A stretch of DNA of 38,362 bases from Paludibacteraceae bacterium. GTDB lineage: Bacteria; Bacteroidota; Bacteroidia; Bacteroidales; Paludibacteraceae. The translations under genes and the position numbers were made by a program. The DNA lies in NCBI GenBank assembly GCA_017450605.1, contig JAFSTG010000063.1, positions 1-38,362 of the forward strand, in the 5' to 3' direction. The notes under the pieces are model-generated. The model worked only from the letters and a program-made list of their open reading frames with translations. It did no database searches and was not told the DNA's origin. Below, one piece after another: positions 8,032-19,030 of this stretch (position 1 is its first letter; the number at the start of each line of letters is the position of its first letter).

Positions 8032-11000
8032 TTACTCGACAAGAACTCTGCCTACGAGTATTCTGCCTGTACCTGTGGTGAGGCGAACACTATATATACC
8101 GCTTTCGCGGAATCCATCGATTACAATAGGTGTCTTTCCTACTGCAGGAGTTGCTACAAGGCGACCTGCCACATCGAATATCTCAACTCTCATATTCTTG
8201 AGATCGTCGGTAGAGAACGAACCGTTTACGGTAACAGTCTGGTTACGCTCTATCAGGGTAGGCGTGATATTGAGCTGACCCGTTGCACTGTAGTTATCTA
8301 CACTTGTATCATCGAGAATATACAAACGATGGAAGATTGTTATCTCGCACTCGTCGTAGTTGGTCTTAACGGTGTCGCGATACTCGCCTGGAGTCGTACC
8401 CATCGGGTAAGTAATCTTGCCGGCATACGGACTGAAGAACGGCAACTGACTTGCAAGGATGGTAGTGTCGATATGCAACTCATTATTCTCCAATTCAGTG
8501 AGTATGAGAACCACAGTGCTATCGCAACCAGCCTCGGTCTTACCGCTAAAGGTATAAGTACCCGGCTCGCTTACATCGAAACCGTTTCTATGATATCCGG
8601 CACCAACACAAGTAAATGCCCTGATAGTATCAACTACAGCCGCACTTTCTGTGAGCACAAGAGTTACTACCGAGTCGCAACCGGCAACTGCCTTCAAAGG
8701 AATCTCGTAAGTACCGGGCTCGCTGTAAGTCTGACCGGCAAACTCGAACTGCTCACCTTTGCAGAGCACTGCATCAACCGTTGTGCGGATAACATCAGTT
8801 ACAAGCAGGTTGAGTGTTACTATCGTGTCGCAACCAACTGTCGAAGGAATAGTATCAATGTAAGTTCCGGTCTGGTTAAGAGCAGGATACTTCGGTGTGA
8901 AGTTGTAACTCGAACCGGTGCAAATCTGTACATCAAGCACTTTCTGTTCGCGTGGCGTTACCTCAAGGTAGAGGGTTACTACCGAGTCGCAAAGGGTAAC
9001 ATTGCTTGTGAAGGTAGCCTCTGCTATCGTACGCGTGGTGTATTCGGTTTCGTTGAATACATAGCTTCTGCCGGCGCAGATGGTATCGTAAACCTCAGCA
9101 CGGATAGTAGGTGTAACATCAAGATTGAGTACTACTATCGAGTCGCAACCCGAAGCTGCAGCATTCTCGAATTTCTTCTTGTAAACACCGGCTACCTTAC
9201 GAGCCTCGAAGCCGCCTTCGTTATACTCGCGACCCTCGCAGATTACTGCATTGATATTAGTCAGAGGAGCCTCAAGTATGTTAGCGTCCAAGCGGTAGAT
9301 ACTATCAATTAGCGAAACTTCAGGATTCTCTTGCTGACGAGCTACACTTGCCATCACAAGTTTCTCAAAATGATATGCACCGGGCTTAACCTTATCCTCG
9401 TTGAGTTCGAAACCATAAGCCGACTCCTTAGGCAATTCTTCGAACTGGCAGTTCTCGATGTTAGCCTCATGGATAACATAGTAGTTAACGCGGATATTAC
9501 CCAAATGCAGTTCGTTGATAGCATTGAACTCGCTCGACTCGGCATAGAAAGCAATCTTAATATGCTTTCCTTTGTACTTGCTCAAGTCAATTCGTATAGG
9601 ATTATTCTCATCGGCTAAACGAGGTAGATCATTTAGTACGAAGTCGCCCTTACCATACTTGATGCTCGAACCTGACTCGCTGCCCGTCTCGTTATTCCAA
9701 ATAATAGCGTTCTCGCGTTTCCAAGTCTTACCTGCATCATCAGATACGATAACCATAAACTGGTCGTCCCAGCCGTTGAGGTCAGCAGCTGCTGTAGAAC
9801 GATACTTAGTAAGAGCGGCATTAAATGTCAGCCAAGCATTATGCTCATCGTCGAGAACTATTTCAGGAGTAATAAGCCATGCATCCTTAAAGTAGTTATA
9901 CTGCGGATTGGTAACACTTGAATAGCCGTAGAGTTGAGCTACATAGTGATGACCTTGTATGCCGTAACTCGACTGTGTATGTGCCCACTGATATTCCTTG
10001 GTAGGAACAAATGCATTACCCGAGAACATCTCTTTTGCAGAGAACGAGAATTTAGTCCAGTCAAGCAAGGTTGACTCGAAGAAGTCTTCTGTCCACAATG
10101 GTACACGCAATGTGCGGAACGACTGAACCTGCGAAGGATACGACTGCTCTCCGTCATCGCAATGTTGTACAACGGTGAAGAAGTATTCTGTCGAGGGCTG
10201 TAGATTGTCGAGCTGCAACTCAGGAGAAGTTACAGTGGTTTCAAGTAATATCGACTCACTTGTTTGTGCACTATTCGACGAAATAACTACATCCCACTCT
10301 ATTGCACCCTCAGTAGGTGTCCATGTCAGCTTAGCGGAGTTGGTCGTCAGGTCTTGAACCTCGAACTTCGTTAGAGCCGGACAGGTATTCACATATTGTA
10401 CCATCACATTATCGATGAACATAATGTTGTAAATCGTAGCCGATGGATTTATCTTTCTTACTGCTTGAAGTTCCGGCAACTGCGATATATAGTAGTCTAT
10501 ATCGTTCATAAATACAATATACTTGCCCTTTGCACCTCTCAGAGGAACAACAAATTTCTGGAACATGTAGTCGTTACCCGCATTTGCCTGAGTGGTGTTA
10601 GAAATCAGTGTATCACGGTCGTACTTAACAGTCTGAATCGGCTCGAAGGTTGTTATATCATTCGGGTCGGTAACTGTACCTATTGTCATTGCATGTGCGT
10701 AGTACTGACTCATATACGGAGTAGTGATAAACTCGGTATTATGGTTGTAAATGGCAGGCAGACCATAGAACACAAGTTGCAAGGTATCCATATCCTCTTC
10801 AACACGAGGCATAATAGCCCAGCCCTTTGTGTATTGCTGCATATTGGGCGAAGCGTAGTTATTCATGCGCAATGCCGATACCGAAGAGGTGGAACCATCA
10901 TCGTGCGAATACCAGTTATTGCCCGAACTTGTCTCTATGCGAGGTGTAGAGAAATATGTTGAGTTCGCTTCGAAGTTCGTAGTACCATTCGTCCAGCACT

Positions 11001-14000
11001 GAGGTATGTAATATATTGTAGATGACATATTACCGGGCATCTCGTAGTGCCCTTGGTCAGATTCGAATGTGAATACACGACCCGGAACGGTAACCGGACA
11101 TTCGGTCATAAAGCCTATCACACGACTCCATGCCGAGTAGTCATCCTCACTACATTCCTGACGGGCACGCCAGTAATAATCGGTTTTACTGTCAAGACCC
11201 GTTACAACTAAGTTATTGGCATCTGTTACCAACTCGTCAACCACGATATCCTTATCGAGGAAGCCATCAAGAGTAGCAACCTGAACGCGTACCGGTGCAC
11301 CGTCTTTGTATGGTACCCATGTTAGGTTGGCTCCGGATTGAGTAATATCCTCGGTTGTTGCTTTCAACGGTGGCAGACAGGTACGTGCCGTGAAGGTTAT
11401 ATCGTCAATGCACCAGTAGCCGAGAGTGTCGTTGAGGAAAGCTATGTACTTCCCTTCTGTATTATTTACACCAAACGAATACTGCTCGAACAACTTATTA
11501 ACAGGATCTGAAGGAACAACCTTGGTGGTAGTGGTTATCGAAGCGTTAGAATAAATAAATTCGGCTATCGGTTCGAAAGTACTTATGTCGTTAGGATCGC
11601 TTACCAAACCAACCTTTAACGGACGAATAGATGCCATACTGGTGGCAATGGTTACATTTCCATTTGCTGCCTCCGAGAACGGACGTGCCCAGAAGTTGAT
11701 TTGCAGTGTATCCATTCTGTCGCAGTCGATAGCAGGCAGAACCATGTACGAACCCGTGTAGCCCAGCATAGTGTTATTGTTGAACAGACGTACGGCATGT
11801 GTTCCTGAGTGTGCTTCTTTGGCACCTGCCTGAACATTAGCATTTTGGTAATTCAGTCCGTCGGGTACTATATAACCTCCATACTGGTGCATGTTGGTCT
11901 CCTTATTACCAAAGTAATACCCGCTAATAGTCAAATAACCTGTTAGCTCCGCATCTGTGTTAGTCTTCGGGAAACGAGGAGTAAGGTTTGTTTCGAAACC
12001 TATAGGTTGCGATGTAGATAACTTACCGAACGACGGAGTCCTGATAACTCGCCATGGCGACGAAGCACCCATCTCGTGTACACGGGCTAACTGCAGATAT
12101 ACACAATACTTACGGTTAGGTATCAAATTCTCAAATGTTACTTCGGTAGCTGTTACGTTGCTCTTTACCTGAACCAAAGTAGAGGCATCTATTGAATCTA
12201 ACGGATAGTTAACCTTATCAGGACTTATCTCACCGCTAACCAAATAAACATTCCACTCCGACTCGCCATTAGCATCCCAACGAACTGTTATAGATGTAGG
12301 AGTAACGCTTGCACCTTTTATCTGAGGAGTAGTGTAACCTACAGCGGGAGAGATGGCAAGGTTATCAATATTCATATAGCACTCGTTGAAATTGTTCTTC
12401 AAACGGAAAGCCAACTGCTTGCCTTCCAAATCAGGCAACTGCATTACTATATGCGTCCAGAAATCGTAGTTACGGGCAAAGGTACTATCACCTGCCTGAG
12501 GCATAGAAGGTTTAAACTCTGTAAGTTTAACGAAAGTGGTTATTCCCTTGTCGCGCTCAACATAACCTATTTCCATATCAGACTTATACATCCTTGCATC
12601 ATCTATAACACCCTTGCCGTTGAGATCTAAGGTAGGCTTGTCGGCACTGCCTGAGTCGGATATACCGCCGGAGCCACGCATCTCAATCTGACCGGGGCGC
12701 ATATCGAAACTAATCTGCTTGCTTGAAGCATTTTCTATGTACGGAAGAATAGCGTATGCATTCTTGTAAGGAGGCTTGTTGTAGAATCGCAACGCACCGC
12801 TACCGGTCTTAGCATGGAAGGTACTTCCTGCATTCTGGTAAGCAGACGGCTTCATGGTGTATTCAACAGTCATCGAAAGACCTATATTACCTACTTCGAA
12901 GTCGGTAGGATACTGGTAGTTGGCAGCAGTCCCTGAACCTTCATGACGAGTCATACGTTCCGATAACTCAAAGCCGTAGAAAGCATTGCCGGTAATCACA
13001 TTCTTGGTTGAGAACTTAGTAGCAGTTGACCAACTCGAAACATCGCCGTTACCGCAATTCGTACGCAGACTGACAACATAATCGGTTCCGGGCTTCAAGG
13101 TGTTAACCTCCAAGGTGGTCTTGTCGTAATACTCAGTAAAGATGGTGTCTTTACCATCTTCGGTTATAATCTGAATATCCCAATGAGTATCAGTGTTAAT
13201 ATACGGTTTGAAACTAATAGTAGCTGTCTCTTCTTTCACATTCTCAACAGTCGGTCCGGCTGGTTGGAAACATGTAGGAAGAATATCAATTACGAAGTTA
13301 TCAATATAGAACGGGTTGTTCGTACTCGTAGGCATATACGAAGCCATAACCATGTACATATTCTCGTAAGAATAATTCTCGTAATGTCCCGAATAGTGTT
13401 TCCACTCCGTATTATTGCGGTCGAACAAAGTATCAATACCAACAAATGTGCTAATCAGCGAGTCTATATTGGAGATATCGGAAGCCAAACCAATAATCAA
13501 GCCACCATCGTTATTAGCATTATTTGCCTTATAATCGAAAGCTATCATCAAGTTCTTGATGTTATCTTTGAGTTTTGGCAGAGCCACGGTAGAACGCAGA
13601 GCCGGCGTGTTGGTATTTGAAGCAACATACATGTAGAGACCTGTACCTTCGGTCGGACCTGCCAAGTTAGCACTTGCCATGGTGTAGGGGAACTGAGCCT
13701 CATCGTCCTTCATTGCATTGTAGAAAGTTGTCCAACAAGCAGGATGACAATAAGAGCCACTGCGATAAGTATCGAAGTTTTCGTAGTAAGGAGCCTCAAG
13801 ATACTCCGGACAGTCGGTCATGAATTTAACAGGTGATGTATTCCATACCACCTCATCGCCCTTCACTGCTCCAACATATACATAGTAGTGATGAGCACCC
13901 TTCAAACCAGTTACATGAACTTTCTTTCCTGTAACGTCGGCTGAATATACATAATCGCCATAACCTAAACGGCCTCCTTCGGGAACAAGCTCGTTTGATA

Positions 14001-17000
14001 TGCATACTTTGAATTTCGAAGCAGTAGAACGCCATGTTATGTCTGCCTCTTTCTCTGTAGTGTTGCAGCGAATAGCATTCGGAGCTTGGAACTCGTCGGC
14101 AAGATGCAAACTTACATCATCAATATAATACAAGTTGTCGCGAGAGAACTCAGAGAGGAATGCGAAATGCTTACCTTTCTCACCGTCGGCATCTCCTATA
14201 TACGACGAGAAACTTACTATGTAGTCGTGAACGAGAATGTCGCCATCGCTTATAGTGTCAACGGCTATGAAAGTTGACATGTCGCTCGGGTCGGTAACCA
14301 CACCAACTATGATACCACCTTCGTAAGAAGTGGTAAGATATGTCAGTGTCTGAGCATCTTGTGCATTTGCGCGACCTTTGAAGTGCAACTCGTATTTTGT
14401 TATATCGTCGATATCAAGACGAGGTGAGATAGCGTATGCACCATTAACCAACGACGAACTCTTCATTCTGAGCGACTGCGCTCCGGCAGGGGCACATGTA
14501 CCCTTAAATACATAAGGTATATAAGAGGTTTCGCTTGTCTTGTTACCAACTATGAAGCACGGAATGTTTGTCGTTGTACTAACCGGTGTAGCAGTACTCG
14601 ACTCATAGTCCTCAAAGTCAATTGTACCTAAAGCCTCAGGAGTAATAGGCGTACATAGAGTTCTGAAGCTACTAACTACCCATGTAGAACTTTCCGTCTC
14701 GCATATATTACGCATGGCTATCGTATATTTATTGTCAGCCTTCAGACCGGTCAAAGTAACGGCACGCGAGTTCTCAAGAATCTTACGCTCAACTATCTTA
14801 GTCTTTATTGCAGGGATATACCACGACGAGTCGGCATTGTTGATTCTCTCTTCGTCGATACTCTCCATATCAACGAGCAACATTTCAACGGTAAGGTTTC
14901 TTGGCAGACTGGTCATAACAGTTATGCTGCTATGAGAAACACCGCTATAAACAATACGTGGGTTGGCACATATATTTTCTGAAATCTTAACATCGTCGAT
15001 ATACCATTTTTGGAAAGTATTAGGAGCCAAGGCAGGAGTGAAATACAAGTAGTTACCCTGTCCTTGCTTATAATCCGAGTCAAGGAGTTCAATAGTATAT
15101 TTATGCCAGCCGTTATCACCGGCTACGGCCTCTGCCAATGGCACGCATGTGGCTGTATCCGTAGGGTCTGTCATCACACCTAATGCTATCTTCGAACCGG
15201 CGGACTGTGCCTTTGCCCAGAAGGTGATAGTCAGAGTCTTCATGTCGGCAACATCGATAAACGGACTTACCAAATACGACAGACCTCCTTGTACATTATT
15301 GTTTGCACTGCTTATCATCATAGCTGCTCTACCACCATGGCAGAAAGAGTTATTATTGATATTAGCAGTTAGCGAATACCAATAGATTCCCGGAATATAA
15401 GATGTTCCGGCATACGGATTGGTATTGTATGCAGTCCAACACATTGGCGTATATAAGGTTTGAATACCTGTTCCACTCGGCATAATAGTATCGCGCCCCA
15501 TTTCGAAACCTTCGAAGTAGCCCTTACCTGGCTTAACATTCAAACATGGAGTAGAAATAGCATGCTCGCCCCAAACGTTTGCTGGAGCAGCCACAGGCCT
15601 TACATATATATAATAGGTGACTTGAGGCTGCAAGTTAAGTATTTCAACCGGCAGTTCAGTTACTTCCTTGTTCTCAAGAATATGAGAACTGATAGAAGTC
15701 ATATAAGCAGTCTTGCTCAGACTATCCAATGGAATTGACATGTCAGATACTATCATCTGCCAGCCTTTCGAAGCACGACCGCTCCATCTTATCACTGCAT
15801 TCGAAGAAGAAATAGTATCTGTCACGAAATTAAACGGACGAGCTTCGTCCATTGAACTGAAATAGAAATCGTCTAAGTATAAAGAGTTATAGATACTTGT
15901 TATACCTCTATCGTTAGTGGTGTAAGGACGACGAGTGGTCAGCACTATATATTCGCCCAAAGAAGGTTCCCAGTCCTCGAAAGTAACATTATAGGGAATA
16001 GGAGAGGTAGATGCAACCTGAACGTCCTTATATTTCTGATATGTACCCAAATCGTTGGGGTCGGTCATAAATCCGATATACAGAGTATCAACATAGTGTG
16101 TTACCGATTTCTTGTACTCGGTAGGCGGATTCATTGCCCGAGCGTAGAACGAGAACAACAAATCTTGTATGTTATCGATTTCCATTCGCGGCAAAACCAG
16201 GTAACCGGCACCATTCAAGGAAGATGCAGTAGCATAATTTTGAAGATACAAGCAGTTGGGCTTCGTGTGCGAATAAGCCGCTACAGCGTATATATACGGG
16301 TTTTTCTCGTTGACAAGCTGTATCCAACCGAAAGGACGGGTACCTTCGCCGGTAACATCTAATTCATCGAAATTCTCGCTATAAGGCAGAGGTATTCTTT
16401 CTGGAAGCGGAGTGATAACCGAACCATGAGCCCAATCGCTCATGCCACCCTCACGCTCTCTATCGCATACCGAGCGAACGTAAATATGGAACTGAATGCC
16501 CCATTTAAGATCGTTCATCGGTATAAAAGGTTTAACACTCTTACCCGTGTAAACGAATAAGTTTTGGTCAACAACCTCGAAGGCATTAAGTACTTCTTCC
16601 TCTATATTGGTCAATGCCACTACCACGTCATAGTCAGAAGCACCACTCTCGTCCCAGTTGATAACAAACGAGTGCGGTTGAAGATTCTCGGCACGTACAT
16701 TCATCGGAACACTACATTCGCCTTTCTCACGAACTGATATATCATCGATTAACACGACATCTTGACCTAAATTTTGCTCCGACTGCTCCCAACGAATAGC
16801 TATATACTTACCATTACCTTTGTATTGGTCGAACACGGCCAAACAACGCTCGTAGGAAGTCTGGTTACTATAGAATGTAGCCACTTTCTCGAAGGTTGTC
16901 ATGTCTTGCGGGTCGGTCATAACACCTACACTCACCTGCCCGTAGCTTTTCTCGTTGGTTGTACGGATATAGAATTCGATTTCAAGATCTTTGAAGTTAT

Positions 17001-18951
17001 CTATGATAGGCAAAACAACCCATGCTTCGCGGTCGCGATCCATCGTAAGTTCAAGGTGCCCGCGACTCGTACCTCTGTTATTGCCTGTTTTATCGATATG
17101 AGGCAACTCGGGGTCAGTTGAAAATATCTGCAAACTATTGGGATAGATATAAGTCTTGTTGTTACGCTGATTCATGCGCTGAGTCTCTCCTTCACCAGGC
17201 TCGAAGCCTAAATGCCAAGGAGCGGTAGCATGGATTGGAACATAAAACTCGTAACCATTCGACCACAAACCATTCTCTGCGCCCTCACCTCTTACATAGG
17301 CGTATGCCAGAACACCTTCTTCCATATCACCGATGGCTTGTTTGTTAACAGAAGGAGTGTAGGTGGCAAGCACATAATCAGGATTGATATTATCCACGTC
17401 GTATGTCAGAACAGAGGCAACTATTACCTTGTAACTTGTTGAGAGATTGTTCCATGTGAGAGTTGGAACATTATTCTCTAACACAAGTTTTACGCCTGAA
17501 GCTTTCTGTACGGCAGGACGTTTTTCGATGTTCATATCATCGATATAAATCATATTCGGCTTGTCGAAACGACTCAAGAATGCCACATACTTACCATCTC
17601 CTTGATATTTCTCCAAACTTACTTCATACTCCTCGTAGCATGCATACTTCCACATTCTTACGGTATCCACAGAAGTAAATGTGGTAATATCTTCAGGGTC
17701 GGTCATCACACCTACGATAATTGCGCGCTCTTCTGTGCTCAAGCAACCATTGTTACCGAGCGAAGCGAAGAATCTGACTTGGCAATCTTTCAAACTGAAG
17801 GTCGAGTCGCAATACAACTCAGGTGTAGCAGCATAAGCCCACTGACCACCCTTAAGCCAGGTCGGCAGTGAATTGGCATCAAGCAAGGTTTCACCAATCG
17901 AGTTCCTGCTGGTAAAGCACAATGCAGTACCCGACATTACGTACGGTTTAGCCTGTGCATTTGTCTGGTTGGTGTTGATACACGGACTATAGAAACCGGT
18001 ATTGGTGCCATAGCTCCAGCCTTTCAAGCGATCAAGATAACCACCTTTGCGGGGCAAATCGAAACTCTCATAGTAAGGCACTGCTTTTGTGTCTTGCATA
18101 ACGAACTCTATCTCGCTCCACATCGACACCTCGTTGTCGCACAAAGAGCGGATATATGCCGTGTATTTAGTCTGACTCTCCAAACCTTTCAGACGATAAC
18201 GGAATATACCACTACCGACCTCAAAACGCCCCTTAATGTAAGTGGGGTCGTCAATATCAACGGTATCAAGACTCAATGCATCACCTTGTGAATATATAAT
18301 TTCGAACCCGTTGGCATCGTACGAACCTAACCAAGAAATATCTACACCTCCATCATACATGGCAGATGTTGACAAGTGGTGAGGAGTGGTGCAGTCGGGC
18401 TTCGAACGAACAACAACCGAGTCAAGAACAATACCGCGACCCAAGTTGTCGGAACCTTCGAAAGCAATCCAATAGGTGGAACTCACATCAGGCAACGATA
18501 TCTCTTCGCGCGTCCAGAACGGCATGGCATACGTGTATTCAGCCAACAATTTCCATGTAGCACGCTCGTCGGTAGAGTTCTTGTAGAACACACGCAGAGT
18601 GTCGAAATCGGCAGTCCACTTCACCTGCGCATGTGCAAATCGCAACAGAGGCTGGTAGATAGTGTCAAGGTCGAGCATCGGGGTTATCAAGCGAGTCTTG
18701 TAACCTTGTGTCTCACCTGTAGTATTGCGCAACACGGCGCGCGACTTTCCTGAATAGACGCCCGACGGATATAATAGTCCGGGGTCACTCTCCGTTTGCC
18801 ACAAACCAACGGCTGAAGTCTCATTGGTCTGAGTCCAATCGGCAGGAATACCATTTTCAAAGCCCTCTTGCAGAACAAACTGTTGAGCGGCAATTCGGAT
18901 TGGCAGTAAAGCAACCATCACCACCAATACACTGAGAAACAATCTCTTCAT
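8032..18951 (-). CDS. Giant modular T9SS-exported adhesin (3639 residues)
   Basis: Signal peptide MKRLFLSVLVVMVALLPIRI followed by AAQ. The body is about eleven repeats of roughly 300 residues. Each has a cleaved-adhesin/MAM-like (choice-of-anchor J type) beta-sandwich that starts with a phrase like FEGFE or YYENFD, contains a motif like VGVMTDPxDxxTF (near residues 417, 678, 964, 1260, 1552, 2450 and 2762; diverged near 1823, 2130 and 3066) and usually ends with YIDD. Modules 1-10 carry an Fn3-like domain after the sandwich; module 11 does not. Residues about 3225-3490 hold five repeats ending in GCDS, LCDS or GCDT followed by a V/L-rich strand. The last 75 residues form a T9SS type-A sorting domain (VEIFDVAGRLV, then GIYSVRL, ending VLVE). 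A promoter lies upstream at 19031-19061 and a hairpin downstream. Inference: a very long surface adhesin, perhaps about 11 beads on a string. Its ligand is unknown, and proteolytic maturation is possible for this family. Confidence 0.9.
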   Translation of the reverse strand: MKRLFLSVLVVMVALLPIRIAAQQFVLQEGFENGIPADWTQTNETSAVGLWQTESDPGLLYPSGVYSGKSRAVLRNTTGETQGYKTRLITPMLDLDTIYQPLLRFAHAQVKWTADFDTLRVFYKNSTDERATWKLLAEYTYAMPFWTREEISLPDVSSTYWIAFEGSDNLGRGIVLDSVVVRSKPDCTTPHHLSTSAMYDGGVDISWLGSYDANGFEIIYSQGDALSLDTVDIDDPTYIKGRFEVGSGIFRYRLKGLESQTKYTAYIRSLCDNEVSMWSEIEFVMQDTKAVPYYESFDLPRKGGYLDRLKGWSYGTNTGFYSPCINTNQTNAQAKPYVMSGTALCFTSRNSIGETLLDANSLPTWLKGGQWAYAATPELYCDSTFSLKDCQVRFFASLGNNGCLSTEERAIIVGVMTDPEDITTFTSVDTVRMWKYACYEEYEVSLEKYQGDGKYVAFLSRFDKPNMIYIDDMNIEKRPAVQKASGVKLVLENNVPTLTWNNLSTSYKVIVASVLTYDVDNINPDYVLATYTPSVNKQAIGDMEEGVLAYAYVRGEGAENGLWSNGYEFYVPIHATAPWHLGFEPGEGETQRMNQRNNKTYIYPNSLQIFSTDPELPHIDKTGNNRGTSRGHLELTMDRDREAWVVLPIIDNFKDLEIEFYIRTTNEKSYGQVSVGVMTDPQDMTTFEKVATFYSNQTSYERCLAVFDQYKGNGKYIAIRWEQSEQNLGQDVVLIDDISVREKGECSVPMNVRAENLQPHSFVINWDESGASDYDVVVALTNIEEEVLNAFEVVDQNLFVYTGKSVKPFIPMNDLKWGIQFHIYVRSVCDREREGGMSDWAHGSVITPLPERIPLPYSENFDELDVTGEGTRPFGWIQLVNEKNPYIYAVAAYSHTKPNCLYLQNYATASSLNGAGYLVLPRMEIDNIQDLLFSFYARAMNPPTEYKKSVTHYVDTLYIGFMTDPNDLGTYQKYKDVQVASTSPIPYNVTFEDWEPSLGEYIVLTTRRPYTTNDRGITSIYNSLYLDDFYFSSMDEARPFNFVTDTISSSNAVIRWSGRASKGWQMIVSDMSIPLDSLSKTAYMTSISSHILENKEVTELPVEILNLQPQVTYYIYVRPVAAPANVWGEHAISTPCLNVKPGKGYFEGFEMGRDTIMPSGTGIQTLYTPMCWTAYNTNPYAGTSYIPGIYWYSLTANINNNSFCHGGRAAMMISSANNNVQGGLSYLVSPFIDVADMKTLTITFWAKAQSAGSKIALGVMTDPTDTATCVPLAEAVAGDNGWHKYTIELLDSDYKQGQGNYLYFTPALAPNTFQKWYIDDVKISENICANPRIVYSGVSHSSITVMTSLPRNLTVEMLLVDMESIDEERINNADSSWYIPAIKTKIVERKILENSRAVTLTGLKADNKYTIAMRNICETESSTWVVSSFRTLCTPITPEALGTIDFEDYESSTATPVSTTTNIPCFIVGNKTSETSYIPYVFKGTCAPAGAQSLRMKSSSLVNGAYAISPRLDIDDITKYELHFKGRANAQDAQTLTYLTTSYEGGIIVGVVTDPSDMSTFIAVDTISDGDILVHDYIVSFSSYIGDADGEKGKHFAFLSEFSRDNLYYIDDVSLHLADEFQAPNAIRCNTTEKEADITWRSTASKFKVCISNELVPEGGRLGYGDYVYSADVTGKKVHVTGLKGAHHYYVYVGAVKGDEVVWNTSPVKFMTDCPEYLEAPYYENFDTYRSGSYCHPACWTTFYNAMKDDEAQFPYTMASANLAGPTEGTGLYMYVASNTNTPALRSTVALPKLKDNIKNLMIAFDYKANNANNDGGLIIGLASDISNIDSLISTFVGIDTLFDRNNTEWKHYSGHYENYSYENMYMVMASYMPTSTNNPFYIDNFVIDILPTCFQPAGPTVENVKEETATISFKPYINTDTHWDIQIITEDGKDTIFTEYYDKTTLEVNTLKPGTDYVVSLRTNCGNGDVSSWSTATKFSTKNVITGNAFYGFELSERMTRHEGSGTAANYQYPTDFEVGNIGLSMTVEYTMKPSAYQNAGSTFHAKTGSGALRFYNKPPYKNAYAILPYIENASSKQISFDMRPGQIEMRGSGGISDSGSADKPTLDLNGKGVIDDARMYKSDMEIGYVERDKGITTFVKLTEFKPSMPQAGDSTFARNYDFWTHIVMQLPDLEGKQLAFRLKNNFNECYMNIDNLAISPAVGYTTPQIKGASVTPTSITVRWDANGESEWNVYLVSGEISPDKVNYPLDSIDASTLVQVKSNVTATEVTFENLIPNRKYCVYLQLARVHEMGASSPWRVIRTPSFGKLSTSQPIGFETNLTPRFPKTNTDAELTGYLTISGYYFGNKETNMHQYGGYIVPDGLNYQNANVQAGAKEAHSGTHAVRLFNNNTMLGYTGSYMVLPAIDCDRMDTLQINFWARPFSEAANGNVTIATSMASIRPLKVGLVSDPNDISTFEPIAEFIYSNASITTTTKVVPSDPVNKLFEQYSFGVNNTEGKYIAFLNDTLGYWCIDDITFTARTCLPPLKATTEDITQSGANLTWVPYKDGAPVRVQVATLDGFLDKDIVVDELVTDANNLVVTGLDSKTDYYWRARQECSEDDYSAWSRVIGFMTECPVTVPGRVFTFESDQGHYEMPGNMSSTIYYIPQCWTNGTTNFEANSTYFSTPRIETSSGNNWYSHDDGSTSSVSALRMNNYASPNMQQYTKGWAIMPRVEEDMDTLQLVFYGLPAIYNHNTEFITTPYMSQYYAHAMTIGTVTDPNDITTFEPIQTVKYDRDTLISNTTQANAGNDYMFQKFVVPLRGAKGKYIVFMNDIDYYISQLPELQAVRKINPSATIYNIMFIDNVMVQYVNTCPALTKFEVQDLTTNSAKLTWTPTEGAIEWDVVISSNSAQTSESILLETTVTSPELQLDNLQPSTEYFFTVVQHCDDGEQSYPSQVQSFRTLRVPLWTEDFFESTLLDWTKFSFSAKEMFSGNAFVPTKEYQWAHTQSSYGIQGHHYVAQLYGYSSVTNPQYNYFKDAWLITPEIVLDDEHNAWLTFNAALTKYRSTAAADLNGWDDQFMVIVSDDAGKTWKRENAIIWNNETGSESGSSIKYGKGDFVLNDLPRLADENNPIRIDLSKYKGKHIKIAFYAESSEFNAINELHLGNIRVNYYVIHEANIENCQFEELPKESAYGFELNEDKVKPGAYHFEKLVMASVARQQENPEVSLIDSIYRLDANILEAPLTNINAVICEGREYNEGGFEARKVAGVYKKKFENAAASGCDSIVVLNLDVTPTIRAEVYDTICAGRSYVFNETEYTTRTIAEATFTSNVTLCDSVVTLYLEVTPREQKVLDVQICTGSSYNFTPKYPALNQTGTYIDTIPSTVGCDTIVTLNLLVTDVIRTTVDAVLCKGEQFEFAGQTYSEPGTYEIPLKAVAGCDSVVTLVLTESAAVVDTIRAFTCVGAGYHRNGFDVSEPGTYTFSGKTEAGCDSTVVLILTELENNELHIDTTILASQLPFFSPYAGKITYPMGTTPGEYRDTVKTNYDECEITIFHRLYILDDTSVDNYSATGQLNITPTLIERNQTVTVNGSFSTDDLKNMRVEIFDVAGRLVATPAVGKTPIVIDGFRESGIYSVRLTTGTGRILVGRVLVE

Positions 18952-19030
18952 AAGCCTTCAATTAAGTTAATAATAAGTTTTTGGTTTATATTTAGGATTG
19001 ATTTTTCATAGAAAACTACACTATGCGGTG

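Noticed and set aside
8017-9312. Long plus-strand open frame (431 codons) opposite the 3' end of the giant gene
   Set aside because: It lies wholly antisense to the CDS-repeat and sorting-domain region, has no recognisable domain, and reflects codon bias of the real gene.
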